Shown here in pieces: positions 1 through 6,263 of a stretch of DNA of 24,016 nucleotides. The notes beneath the pieces were generated by a model. It ran no database searches. It saw nothing but the letters and a program-made list of their open reading frames with translations, and was not told the origin of the DNA. Numbering within the stretch: position 1 is the stretch's first letter; every line of letters starts with the position of its first letter. Made by a program: the position numbers and the translations under genes. Source of the stretch: a virus; IMG/VR virus record IMGVR_UViG_3300045781_000053, positions 1 to 24,016 of that record; one strand, 5' to 3'.

Positions 1-248
1 AGGATGACGAGATCGCGGAAGGCGATGCCGAGGCCATCGCGCAGGAGCTTTGTGCGCAGGTCATCCTGCGGGTCAATGCGTTCGACGATCTACTGAACGC
101 AGTCAAGCTCGCGAAGGAAGAGATCGAGTGCCTGTTCGTCGATCACGTCTTCGATACCGAAGAGGAGTATCAGAAAGGCGTGAAGAACAGCGCCGCATTG
201 AATGCGATTGCAGTTGCGATCGAGAAAGCGGAGGCCGCCCGTGGCTGA
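1..248 (+). CDS. Small helical phage protein, C-terminal part (5' truncated)
   Basis: The frame is open from the window start (first full codon at 3) to TGA at 246-248, giving 81 visible residues. They are acidic and predicted helical, with the pattern VNAFDDLLNAVKLAKEE near the middle and AIAVAIEKAEAARG at the end. This resembles the common phage helix family of the type 'N-x-x-x-LLEAL-x-x-A ... AI-x-KA', whose function is unknown. The next gene has the same layout (VNAFDDLLNAVKLA here, INVHDELLDALRLA there), so the two are probably tandem paralogs. The stop overlaps the GTG start of the next gene (GTGGCTGA), which suggests translational coupling. Function is not assigned. Confidence 0.75.
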   Translation, partial: DDEIAEGDAEAIAQELCAQVILRVNAFDDLLNAVKLAKEEIECLFVDHVFDTEEEYQKGVKNSAALNAIAVAIEKAEAARG

Positions 249-681
249 TCCTCTCGTGGGTGAGACCAAGTTGCCCACCCTGAAAGACCTGCTCCCGCTG
301 GAGCATATGCCTGGCCAGCCCTGGGCCTTTGTGCAGAATGGCCGGTCCATGGAATACATGCGGCAAACGGGAAGACTGTGTGTGCCAATGATCACGCTGG
401 AGTATGACGAACTCAAAGAGCTCGCTGGGCTGGATGGAGATCGAAAGCTCGCCGAGATACTGGCTCCGCAGTACGTTGCCGAGATGGTTCGCCGCATCAA
501 CGTCCACGACGAGCTGCTGGATGCGCTGCGCCTGGCGGAGAAGTGCATGGAGACCATGATGCGCCAGGTGACGCCGCGCAGCGAGTTCCGCTCCACCGAG
601 GAGTACGAAGCCTTCATCAAGGCCAGCCCTCAGCTGGTGCTGGTGCGTGAAGCCATCCAGAAAGCGAGGGTGCAGGGATGA
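241..681 (+). CDS. Small helical phage protein, paralog of the upstream gene
   Basis: This encodes 146 residues from a GTG at 241, overlapping the upstream stop and preceded by GGAG at 231-234. An in-frame ATG at 202 lies inside the upstream gene and has no better ribosome site, so I prefer 241. The N-terminal half (about 1-75) contains GETKLPTLKDLLPLEHMPGQ and LEYDELKELAGLDGD. The C-terminal half matches the upstream protein in layout: a conserved INVHDELLDALRLAEK helix, a variable segment, then REAIQKARVQG. The gene ends in an ATGA overlap with the next one. It sits in an early operon with a J-domain protein and a methyltransferase. No enzyme motif is visible and function is unknown. Confidence 0.8.
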   Translation: MADPLVGETKLPTLKDLLPLEHMPGQPWAFVQNGRSMEYMRQTGRLCVPMITLEYDELKELAGLDGDRKLAEILAPQYVAEMVRRINVHDELLDALRLAEKCMETMMRQVTPRSEFRSTEEYEAFIKASPQLVLVREAIQKARVQG

Positions 682-1322
682 TCAGCAACTATCCCCTTTG
701 TTGGCCAGAAGGCTGGAAGCGCACTGAGAGCTTCCGCATGCAACGTGCCAAGTTCGGACGCTCAGTGCAGGTGGAAGGCCGAAGCTGGAAGAGCAAGCAG
801 GACCTGAGCGTGTACGACTCTCTCAGCCGCGTGCTGGAGCAGCTTGAGCGCATGGGCATTGATCGCCAGGACGTCATCATCAGCAGCAACGTTCCCACGC
901 GCCTGGATGGGATGCCGCGGTCCGGATCAAGCGAGCCAAAGGATCACGGCGTAGCGGTGTACTGGAAGGAACGCAACAAGCCGATGCGCTGCATGGCGAT
1001 TGACCGCTATGACCGCATGGCCGACAACCTGGCGGCCGTGGCCGCCACGCTGGACGCCATGCGAGCCATCGAGCGGCACGGCGGCGCGCAGATCCTCGAC
1101 AGGGCATTCACCGGCTTTGCCGCTCTGCCTGAAAAGGCTTCGCAACCATGGCGCGAAACACTCGGCCTGCAGGGAGAAGGAGTCATCTCGATTGAAGTTG
1201 TCGAGTCACGCTTCAAGGAGTTGGCGCGCAAGCATCATCCGGACGTGGGTGGAGACGCTGAGAAGTTCCGCGAGTTAGTCGAGGCGAGAGACGCCGCGCG
1301 GCTGGAGGTGGCCCGTGGCTGA
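678..1322 (+). CDS. Phage J-domain protein
   Basis: This is a 214-residue protein. The C-terminal part (about 159-210) is a short J domain: helix II FKELARKHH, the HPD signature at 187-189, then helix III EKFRELVEARDAARLE. J domains stimulate the ATPase of Hsp70 (DnaK) through HPD. The N-terminal part (1-155) begins YPLCWPEGWKRT and contains DVIISSNVPTRLDGMPRSG and CMAIDRYDRMADNLAAVAAT. This layout is familiar from many tailed-phage proteins annotated as J-domain or DnaJ-like, although the role of the N-terminal domain is not established. The start overlaps the upstream stop (ATGA), and the 3' end overlaps the GTG of the methyltransferase. It may recruit host DnaK for replication or assembly, which is inference. 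Confidence 0.9.
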   Translation: MISNYPLCWPEGWKRTESFRMQRAKFGRSVQVEGRSWKSKQDLSVYDSLSRVLEQLERMGIDRQDVIISSNVPTRLDGMPRSGSSEPKDHGVAVYWKERNKPMRCMAIDRYDRMADNLAAVAATLDAMRAIERHGGAQILDRAFTGFAALPEKASQPWRETLGLQGEGVISIEVVESRFKELARKHHPDVGGDAEKFRELVEARDAARLEVARG

Positions 1323-3123
1323 GACCATGGAGGTTCTCCACTTCCATCTCTTCTGTGGACTTGGCGGCGGCGCGCGCGGATTCAATCGTGGGCGCGCTGA
1401 ACTCAACGGACTTCGTGCGCGCTTCCGCTGTATCGGGGGCGTGGATGTTAGTCCTGCATCGATCCGCGACTTCAATAAACTCGCCGGCGTACCTGGTACG
1501 GTCCTCGATCTCTTCGACCGTGAACAGTACATCGCCTTCCATGGCTGTGAGCCGCCTGCCGACTGGCGAGAAGCTACGACGGATGACATCAAAGCCGCTG
1601 CGCATCAGGAGCGGCCGAACATCGTGTTTCTTTCTGCACCCTGCAAAGGGTTCAGTGGGCTACTCTCCGAATCGCGCAGCAAGACGGCAAAGTATCAGGC
1701 GCTGAACCGTCTCACGCTTCGCGGCGTGTGGCTGATGCTGGAAGCATGGGGAGATGATCCTCCGGAGCTGATTCTCTTTGAGAACGTCCCGCGGATCGCG
1801 ACGCGCGGCCGTGCGCTGCTGGATCAGATCGGCGCGTTGCTGAGACGTTACGGGTACGCGATCGCAGAGAACTTCCATGACTGCGGCGAACTGGGTGGAC
1901 TTGGGCAATCGCGCAAACGCTTTTTATTGGTGGCTCGCCACCTGGAGAAGGTTCCTCCATTTCTGTATGAACCCCCACGGCGTGCGCTGCGCGCTGTGGG
2001 CGACGTGCTGGGGAGGCTTCCTATGCCGGGCGACATCGCCGGTGGACCGATGCATGCGCTCCCTAACCTGCAATGGAAGACGTGGGTGCGGCTGGCATTC
2101 GTCGAGGCAGGCTCCGACTGGCGTTCACTGAATAAGCTGCGCGTGGTGGATGGCAAGCTGGCTGACTACCTGCTCATGCCAGAGTATGGCTATTCGGACG
2201 TGCTGGGCGTGCTGCCGTGGCAAGCTACGGCGGGAACAGTAACGGGCGGAGCGTCGGCAACCCGGGGACGATTCTCAGTTGGGGATCCTCGCTTCGAAGG
2301 ACGTGAGTTCGGGCAGTTCGGCGTTAGACCATGGAATGAGGCGAGTGGAACTGTAACGAGCCAGCGCTCACCAGGTCAGGGATGCTTCGCTGTCGCGGAT
2401 ACACGAGCAACCGGAGTGTATGGCGGCGGAGGCAAGTATGTCGTCACACCGTTCGACTCTCCATCGAACACAGTCATCGCGCAGAGCACGACCGGACACG
2501 GCAGTTTTGCCGTCGCGGATCCGCGCTGCGCAAACTATCGTCCGGATGCTCACGAGAACAAGCTCCGCATCGTTGCATGGGATCACGTCTCGCGCACGGT
2601 GACCGGCGGCAAGCATGTCCAATCTGGACTGCTGTCGGTTGCAGATCCTCGGCTGCAGGTGCAACGCACGAAGGGCGACAACTATCTCACCGCCGGTCAT
2701 TACGGGGTGGTGGGATGGGATCAATCATCCGGTGCGGTGTCGGCGGCGGCCGGGCATGACAACGGACGCTGGAATGTCGCAGATCCTCGACTGCCTGAAG
2801 CAAATGAAAAGCTGGTAGCGATCATCCGCGCGCTCGATGGCACATGGCACCGTCCCTTCACAACGTTGGAACTAGCTGCCCTGCAGAGTCTGGTAGATCC
2901 TGACGAGCTGCTCGACCTGGACGGAAGCTCCGACAGCGCCAAGCGCGAGCGGATCGGCAACGCAGTGCCTCCGGGCGCGGCGCAGGCCATCGCGGATCTG
3001 ATGGGACAGACGCTGTTACTTGCCTGGTCAGGACAGAGCTTCGCGCTGTCGTCCACTCCAGTGTGGGTGCAGCCGGTAGCCGTCGCGCTGAGCGTGCGAC
3101 CCGCGGAGGTGGGCCGGGAATAA
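1315..3123 (+). CDS. DNA (cytosine-5) methyltransferase with internal repeats
   Basis: This is a 602-residue orphan C5 methyltransferase. Motif I is FCGLGGGARGF (13-23). The catalytic motif IV is SAPCKGFSG with Cys110. Motif VI is FENVP (155-159), motif VIII is QSRKR (198-202), and motif X is RIGNAVPPGAAQAI (546-559). It transfers methyl groups from S-adenosylmethionine to cytosine; phages use such enzymes to evade host restriction or for regulation. Between motifs VIII and X, where the target-recognition domain lies, are five 28-residue repeats ending in VADPR-like sequence. At 602 residues it is longer than typical Dcm-type enzymes (about 330-480). The GTG start at 1315 has GGAGG at 1304-1308 and overlaps the upstream stop. 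An ATG at 1327 has no ribosome site. No cognate restriction enzyme is visible. Specificity cannot be read from sequence. Confidence 0.93.
   Translation: MAETMEVLHFHLFCGLGGGARGFNRGRAELNGLRARFRCIGGVDVSPASIRDFNKLAGVPGTVLDLFDREQYIAFHGCEPPADWREATTDDIKAAAHQERPNIVFLSAPCKGFSGLLSESRSKTAKYQALNRLTLRGVWLMLEAWGDDPPELILFENVPRIATRGRALLDQIGALLRRYGYAIAENFHDCGELGGLGQSRKRFLLVARHLEKVPPFLYEPPRRALRAVGDVLGRLPMPGDIAGGPMHALPNLQWKTWVRLAFVEAGSDWRSLNKLRVVDGKLADYLLMPEYGYSDVLGVLPWQATAGTVTGGASATRGRFSVGDPRFEGREFGQFGVRPWNEASGTVTSQRSPGQGCFAVADTRATGVYGGGGKYVVTPFDSPSNTVIAQSTTGHGSFAVADPRCANYRPDAHENKLRIVAWDHVSRTVTGGKHVQSGLLSVADPRLQVQRTKGDNYLTAGHYGVVGWDQSSGAVSAAAGHDNGRWNVADPRLPEANEKLVAIIRALDGTWHRPFTTLELAALQSLVDPDELLDLDGSSDSAKRERIGNAVPPGAAQAIADLMGQTLLLAWSGQSFALSSTPVWVQPVAVALSVRPAEVGRE
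2209..2790 (+). repeat. Five 28-residue repeats in the methyltransferase recognition region
   Basis: Five protein repeats align without gaps at residues 299-326, 337-364, 377-404, 419-446 and 465-492. The DNA positions are 2209-2292, 2323-2406, 2443-2526, 2569-2652 and 2707-2790. The shared pattern is V-x-x-W/F, seven residues later TVT or a close variant, then G-x-F-x-VADPR at the end. Linkers between repeats are 10, 12, 14 and 18 residues and rich in Gly, Tyr and Asn. The DNA copies have diverged, so this is a protein-level repeat, not a recent DNA duplication. It probably builds an extended target-recognition domain. Confidence 0.85.
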
Positions 3124-3133
3124 GCTCATCACC

Positions 3134-3169
3134 GTCACCGTAGACGGATCCCCCACCGTCTACGGTGAC
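3134..3169. repeat. Perfect 14-bp inverted repeat (hairpin) after the methyltransferase
   Basis: GTCACCGTAGACGG (3134-3147) and its exact reverse complement (3156-3169) flank an 8-nt loop, ATCCCCCA. No T-run follows on either side, so it is not a standard intrinsic terminator. It lies 10 bases after the methyltransferase stop and ends 38 bases before the next start. It could be an operator, an RNA-processing or stability hairpin, or part of a small unrecognised reading frame. Confidence 0.8.
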
Positions 3170-3207
3170 AAAGTGGAAGCCACAGAGAAGGCCAGGGAGG
3201 CATAGCG

Positions 3208-3345
3208 ATGGACGGAGGAATGTTCGACGACTTCTGGAAATACTTCTGGCTGGCCCTGCTCTTGGCCGGCTTCCTCGGGTCGATAACCGGTCTACTGATC
3301 CACTTGCTGGCCACGCACCTTTCGATTGTAGTGAGCTGGCATTAG
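3208..3345 (+). CDS. Small single-pass membrane protein (45 aa)
   Basis: This short gene starts at an ATG with GGGAGG at 3195-3200, a 7-nt spacer. The 45-residue product has an acidic, aromatic start (MDGGMFDDFWKYFW) followed by a hydrophobic stretch at about 14-38 (LALLLAGFLGSITGLLIHLL), so it should be one membrane helix. It is the last gene of the early + strand group, about 85 bases after the methyltransferase. No family is recognised. Small phage membrane proteins of this kind can be superinfection-exclusion or holin-like factors, but nothing here decides between these. Confidence 0.65.
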   Translation: MDGGMFDDFWKYFWLALLLAGFLGSITGLLIHLLATHLSIVVSWH

Positions 3346-3395
3346 ACCAGGAATTCACGGAACCACAAGATGTTGTACCAGCGGGCTGACCGGCG

Positions 3396-3451
3396 GGCAA
3401 TCGCCAGGTCACATCGAACTTTAAGCTGGCACAATCCCCTGGCTCATTGCC
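3396..3451 (+). promoter_or_regulatory. Imperfect long hairpin in the leader of the winged-helix gene
   Basis: GGCAAT (3396-3401) plus GCCAGG (3403-3408) can pair with CCTGGC (3438-3443) plus ATTGCC (3446-3451). This makes 12 base pairs with a small internal loop and a 29-nt apical loop. It ends 12 bases before the GGAG at 3464-3467. It may be a structured 5' leader or an operator. No convincing -35/-10 pair was found in 3346-3474. Confidence 0.4.
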
Positions 3452-3474
3452 GGGCTAGGGAACGGAGAAAGAAC

Positions 3475-4512
3475 ATGGGAAGTAAGCCGAAGAGCAAAAC
3501 AATCTACATGCCGACGCATAAGGGGATGATGGCGAAGGGAATGCCCGCCCGCTCCCCGATGCGGATGATCTCCGCGGCGGTCGAGGAAGCAAACCCCGTC
3601 CACCTGACCAGGCACAAGCGCACCACGAACCGTCCACACGCCAACAAGGCCCGGCAGCAGACGCAGCGCGAGGCCCATGCCGGCATCGCCTGCAACGTGC
3701 TTCCCCAGGATGGAGGCAACAAGAAGCACACCCGTCCGCTCGACCCGTCGGAGCACGCCGGATTCTTTGGCTACAAGCATCAGTCCAGCTTCTCCCGCGC
3801 ATTCTCACAACGCCGGCATAATCTGATCGCATACGAACGCAAGAACGGAAGGCGCCAGATGGAATGGCGGCTGCCGGAGATCGCACGGCCGAACTACGAC
3901 GAAGACGCATTCCAGCCCGCAACACCGCGTGACATGAAACAAATTCATGGGATGGAAGCTCTCTACGATGACTGCGCGACGGCCACCTTGTACCGCAAAT
4001 TCGCGGAGGCAATATTCCAGCCAGCGTGCCCGCTGACCATGACACAGCGCGCGGTGCTGGCCTACCTGGTGGAGCACGAACTCTTCCTGTACAACCCGGC
4101 GGCCGACCGCTGGAACTCCGGAAGGGTGCGCGTATCGCAGGCACGCCTATGCCATGACACTGGCTACAGCGTGGACGCCGTACGCGGTGCGCTGCGCGAG
4201 CTTGCCCAGCGCGGCATCATCAAGATAGTGCGCACGCGCTGCACCGGCAGTAAGCACGTCTCACACGATTACGTTGGCATCTGCGACTGGGCGGAGAGCG
4301 AGAAGCAGCGCTACGACCGCTCGATGGCCGCGATCCGCGCGACGGGCGACAAGTGGCGCCTGGTGATGGACCGCATCCACTCCGAGACCATGTGCGACTG
4401 GCTGGATGACGGCCGTCAACAGAAGACCTTTCACGCCGAATTCAAGAAGAGACTCGAAGAGGCTGGTGTGCCTCCGGATCGAGTGGGCCAGGTAATCCCT
4501 TCCCTGGGGTAA
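3475..4512 (+). CDS. Winged-helix DNA-binding protein, possible replication initiator or regulator
   Basis: This gives 345 residues from ATG 3475, with GGAG at 3464-3467. The same frame is open upstream from 3370, but that extension has no ribosome site. Residues 1-70 are very basic (KPKSKTIYMPTHK, HKRTTNRPHANKARQQ). Residues 188-255 look like a winged helix: MTQRAVLAYLVEHELFLY, then SQARLCHDTGYSVDAVRGAL as a helix-turn-helix and RELAQRGIIKIVRTR as helix and wing. A weaker second candidate is at 96-133 (FFGYKHQSSFSRAF, then RRQMEWRLPE). The C-terminus is helical. The gene stands alone, followed by a terminator and then a region with palindromes and short direct repeats, which would suit a replication initiator with its origin downstream. 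A transcription regulator is equally possible. Confidence 0.7.
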   Translation: MGSKPKSKTIYMPTHKGMMAKGMPARSPMRMISAAVEEANPVHLTRHKRTTNRPHANKARQQTQREAHAGIACNVLPQDGGNKKHTRPLDPSEHAGFFGYKHQSSFSRAFSQRRHNLIAYERKNGRRQMEWRLPEIARPNYDEDAFQPATPRDMKQIHGMEALYDDCATATLYRKFAEAIFQPACPLTMTQRAVLAYLVEHELFLYNPAADRWNSGRVRVSQARLCHDTGYSVDAVRGALRELAQRGIIKIVRTRCTGSKHVSHDYVGICDWAESEKQRYDRSMAAIRATGDKWRLVMDRIHSETMCDWLDDGRQQKTFHAEFKKRLEEAGVPPDRVGQVIPSLG

Positions 4513-4540
4513 TCCCCGCCGACAATTCAGCGATGTGCAA

Positions 4541-4575
4541 CGCCCAGAGGCTTCGTGTCTCTGGGCGCTTTTTTT
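4541..4575 (+). terminator. Intrinsic terminator after the winged-helix gene
   Basis: A perfect 9-bp stem, CGCCCAGAG (4541-4549) with CTCTGGGCG (4559-4567), has a 9-nt loop and is followed by C and seven T (4569-4575). It lies 29 bases after the stop at 4512. It ends the left + strand transcription unit. Confidence 0.92.
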
Positions 4576-4623
4576 GTTTGAGCCAATAAACACGCATACT
4601 TGCGGCCGTCGCCGGCGGACGAG

Positions 4624-4641
4624 TGTAACCAAAAGGTTACA
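4624..4641. promoter_or_regulatory. Palindromic operator-like site, copy 1
   Basis: This is an exact TGTAACC-AAAA-GGTTACA palindrome (7+4+7). Copies are at 4677-4694 and 6551-6568, with an imperfect copy at 5817-5835. The perfect symmetry, the repetition, and the placement only in non-coding DNA argue for a dimeric DNA-binding protein. The protein is not identified. Confidence 0.7.
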
Positions 4642-4676
4642 GCATGGAAAACCAGAAAATCGGCCAAAACGGCGAG

Positions 4677-4694
4677 TGTAACCAAAAGGTTACA
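4677..4694. promoter_or_regulatory. Palindromic operator-like site, copy 2, with adjacent half-site
   Basis: This is the same exact TGTAACC-AAAA-GGTTACA palindrome, 53 bases from copy 1 (about five helical turns, so on the same DNA face). A half-site AAAAGGTTAC follows at 4705-4714. Both copies 1 and 2 are preceded by GAG. The cluster could allow cooperative binding of a repressor or initiator. Confidence 0.7.
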
Positions 4695-4968
4695 GAGCGG
4701 GAAGAAAAGGTTACGCCCTCGATCCACAGGCGTGGAAAAGGCGCTGCTCCCGTTAGCTGAAACCAGCATGACCCGTTTACCAAAACCAGCATTAAGAATG
4801 CAGAATCCAGCAAGGAACAAACCTGAACCCGCACTTAGTATTTGACCCTTATCTGGAGTCCATGTCCTCATGCTCCGCCGCCGTGTATTTGTGCTGTGGA
4901 TGCTGTGGATTGAGTGAGGAGCGATCGCTACGCGATCGGATCACAAACAAGATCTACGGCAACATCCA

Positions 4969-4988
4969 TGCAGGGGCAAGCCCCTGCA
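4969..4988. repeat. 20-base near-palindrome
   Basis: TGCAGGGGC (4969-4977) and GCCCCTGCA (4980-4988) flank AA. The stem is perfect, with no T-run on either side. It may be a REP-like palindrome or a protein-binding site. Only one copy was seen in the window. Confidence 0.5.
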
Positions 4989-5245
4989 CGACCCCAGCAC
5001 TGCCAAAGAAGAAGGAGCGCAAGCGCGCTGCCAAATGCACCGAGCTGAACACATGAAGTTCAGTGGTTCAGGAAAAAAGAGCAACGGCAAGAGCGACCGC
5101 AAAAGCCTGGTCACATGCAATACGAACCGTTGCGACCAGGAGAAGATGGCGACAAAGTAAGATGAGCGCGGCGCCGGCGGCCGTGGTGCGCCACAGGCGG
5201 CCGACACGGCGCTGATGGGCCCAGGGTGATAGGTAGGTATGCCGG

Positions 5246-5277
5246 AAAAGCCACGAGGCCCTCAGCGGGCCTCGTGG
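5246..5277 (-). terminator. Intrinsic terminator of the hicA-hicB-secreted protein unit
   Basis: Read on the minus strand, a perfect 11-bp stem, CCACGAGGCCC with GGGCCTCGTGG (5251-5261 and 5267-5277, 5-nt loop), is followed by C and four T (5249-5246 on the + strand as A). It lies about 35 bases past the stop of the minus-strand gene at 5313. The T-run is short, but stem and position fit well. Confidence 0.75.
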
Positions 5278-5281
5278 AAGA

Positions 5282-5322
5282 GGTGGACTAGATCGGAGGA
5301 GCTGGGGGAGAACTAGTCCACC
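5282..5322. repeat. 10-bp inverted repeat at the end of the secreted-protein gene
   Basis: GGTGGACTAG (5282-5291) and CTAGTCCACC (5313-5322) pair perfectly around a 21-nt loop. The right arm includes the stop codon of the minus-strand gene. With the terminator next to it, this makes two successive hairpins at the transcript 3' end. Confidence 0.55.
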
Positions 5323-5798
5323 GGGGCGGCGCTGGGCAAAATAAAAGGAGCTGCGCACCCTTCAAGGGCTGATTTAGTGAGCTGGCCACTGGTGATTGCT
5401 TCTTTGGTATCGGACTCGCAGTCAACAAAGCGAGCCACACGCGCTTCATAGACCCGATATATAGAGGGTGGAGTCAGAATGAGATTATCGAGGTGAGCAC
5501 GGAGCTGCTTAAGCATTCCGTCTAAAAAAATGCGATCAAATCCTTTGGCGTCGATTGTTAGACTGACCTCTTCATCATCTAGAAACTTTCCATACATTGC
5601 CTGGGCCCGGTCACGCTCCGATGAATCCTTAATTGCCCGTGTATGCACCATCTCATCGATGAGGTCGAGGTAATGTACTCCAGCGTGTCGCATCCAACTG
5701 GAAATCATCGGTGTTTCGGCATGTGCGGAATGACGTGACTGGCCAACTCCGGCAGTGGTCAGCAATAGCATGGCAACAAGCACGGCGACTTGCTTCAT
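5313..5798 (-). CDS. Secreted hypothetical protein downstream of hicAB
   Basis: This 161-residue protein has a clear N-terminal signal peptide: MKQ, a hydrophobic core VAVLVAMLLLTTAGVG, and a likely signal peptidase I site AHA|E after residue 27. The mature part is about 134 residues, soluble and mostly helical, with two cysteines (VDCESD and EGCAAP) that could form a disulfide in the periplasm. No family is recognised. The ribosome site is strong (AGGAGGG, then AATC, then ATG). The gene follows hicB on the same strand with a 43-base gap that holds an imperfect copy of the TGTAACC palindrome, so it may have its own regulated promoter as well as read-through from hicAB. A hairpin terminator follows. 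It looks like an accessory (moron) gene and may act on the cell envelope, which is inference. Confidence 0.75.
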   Translation of the reverse strand: MKQVAVLVAMLLLTTAGVGQSRHSAHAETPMISSWMRHAGVHYLDLIDEMVHTRAIKDSSERDRAQAMYGKFLDDEEVSLTIDAKGFDRIFLDGMLKQLRAHLDNLILTPPSIYRVYEARVARFVDCESDTKEAITSGQLTKSALEGCAAPFILPSAAPVD

Positions 5799-5816
5799 GA
5801 TTCCCTCCTATAAAAG

Positions 5817-5835
5817 TGTAACCAAGAAGGCTACA
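5817..5835. promoter_or_regulatory. Imperfect palindromic operator-like site, copy 3
   Basis: TGTAACC-AAGAA-GGCTACA differs from the exact copies by a 5-base spacer and one change in the right half. It lies 19 bases upstream of the start codon of the secreted-protein gene and 6 bases past the hicB stop, where a promoter for the former would be. Confidence 0.55.
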
Positions 5836-5841
5836 AGCGCG

Positions 5842-6255
5842 TTAGACGGCGCGGATCTCCAAGGTCTTGCCGAGGGCGCTCACGGCCGATGCGATGCGGT
5901 CGATCTTGGTGGCGTGGCGGATGTTGATGATACGGTTCACTTCCTGTGGAGTGGTCTTCATCCTCCGCGCCAGCTCGGTGGGGCGCACCTTCTGCTCGAT
6001 CATTTCGTTCAGCAGGAGAACCTTGGCCGAGACGCTCATGGGCAGCTCGACCACTTCTTGGCCGCGCTTCGGTTTTGACGGAGGCGGCACGGAGCGGTTG
6101 TCCTCGAAGTAGAAATCCAGCGCGGTCTCCAGCGCGTCGGCCGCGTGGAGCAGGGCGTCTTCCCGGTCGTCGCCCTGGGTGATGGCCTCCGGAATATCCG
6201 GGAAGGTGACGAGGATGAACTTTCCGTCCTTCACGAGTTTGACAGGGTAGCGCAT
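5842..6255 (-). CDS. hicB: HicB antitoxin
   Basis: This 137-residue antitoxin belongs to the HicB family in the long, E. coli-like form. The N-terminal domain (1-60) has the family pattern MRYPVKLVKDGKFILVTFPD, IPEAITQGDDREDALLHAAD and LDFYFEDN. It is the partial RNase H-like fold that binds and blocks HicA. The C-terminal part (about 72-130) has LPMSVSAKVLLLNEM and a helix-turn-helix, LARRMKTTPQEVNRIINIRH, used for DNA binding and autoregulation. It follows hicA by 8 bases with a strong AGGAGG, so antitoxin output should be high. The paired operators upstream of hicA are its probable targets. It would neutralise HicA and repress the operon until degraded. Confidence 0.95.
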   Translation of the reverse strand: MRYPVKLVKDGKFILVTFPDIPEAITQGDDREDALLHAADALETALDFYFEDNRSVPPPSKPKRGQEVVELPMSVSAKVLLLNEMIEQKVRPTELARRMKTTPQEVNRIINIRHATKIDRIASAVSALGKTLEIRAV

Positions 6256-6263
6256 GGTGCCTC

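Larger units (their letters stand above)
4576..5246. other. Gene-poor region, candidate origin or control region
   Basis: About 670 bases contain no convincing gene. The left part (4624-4714) holds two exact TGTAACC/GGTTACA palindromes and a half-site. At 4760-4813 there are three short imperfect direct repeats of the form AAACCAGCAT (4760-4769 and 4783-4792, and a weaker AATCCAGCAA near 4804-4813) spaced 21-23 bases, which is iteron-like. Further right are a 7-bp inverted repeat (4922-4938) and a 20-base near-palindrome at 4969-4988. Two overlapping small frames, 4862-5056 (64 codons) and 5053-5160 (35 codons, Lys-rich), share an ATGA junction but lack ribosome sites, so I do not call them genes. 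Confidence 0.5.

Noticed and set aside
3370-3474. Longer N-terminus for the winged-helix gene
   Set aside because: There is no ribosome site at 3370; ATG 3475 has GGAG at the right distance, and the extension overlaps the leader hairpin.
4624-4714. CRISPR-like array
   Set aside because: The repeats are short palindromes with irregular spacing and too few copies; no array structure or cas genes.
4921-4938. GCGATCGC motif, like the cyanobacterial HIP1 octamer
   Set aside because: A single copy was noticed in the window, which is expected by chance at this GC content, so it is no evidence for a cyanobacterial host.
4862-5160. Two small overlapping frames (64 and 35 codons) with an ATGA junction
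   Set aside because: No ribosome sites, no protein features, and the first runs through palindromes; kept only as a note in the region entry.
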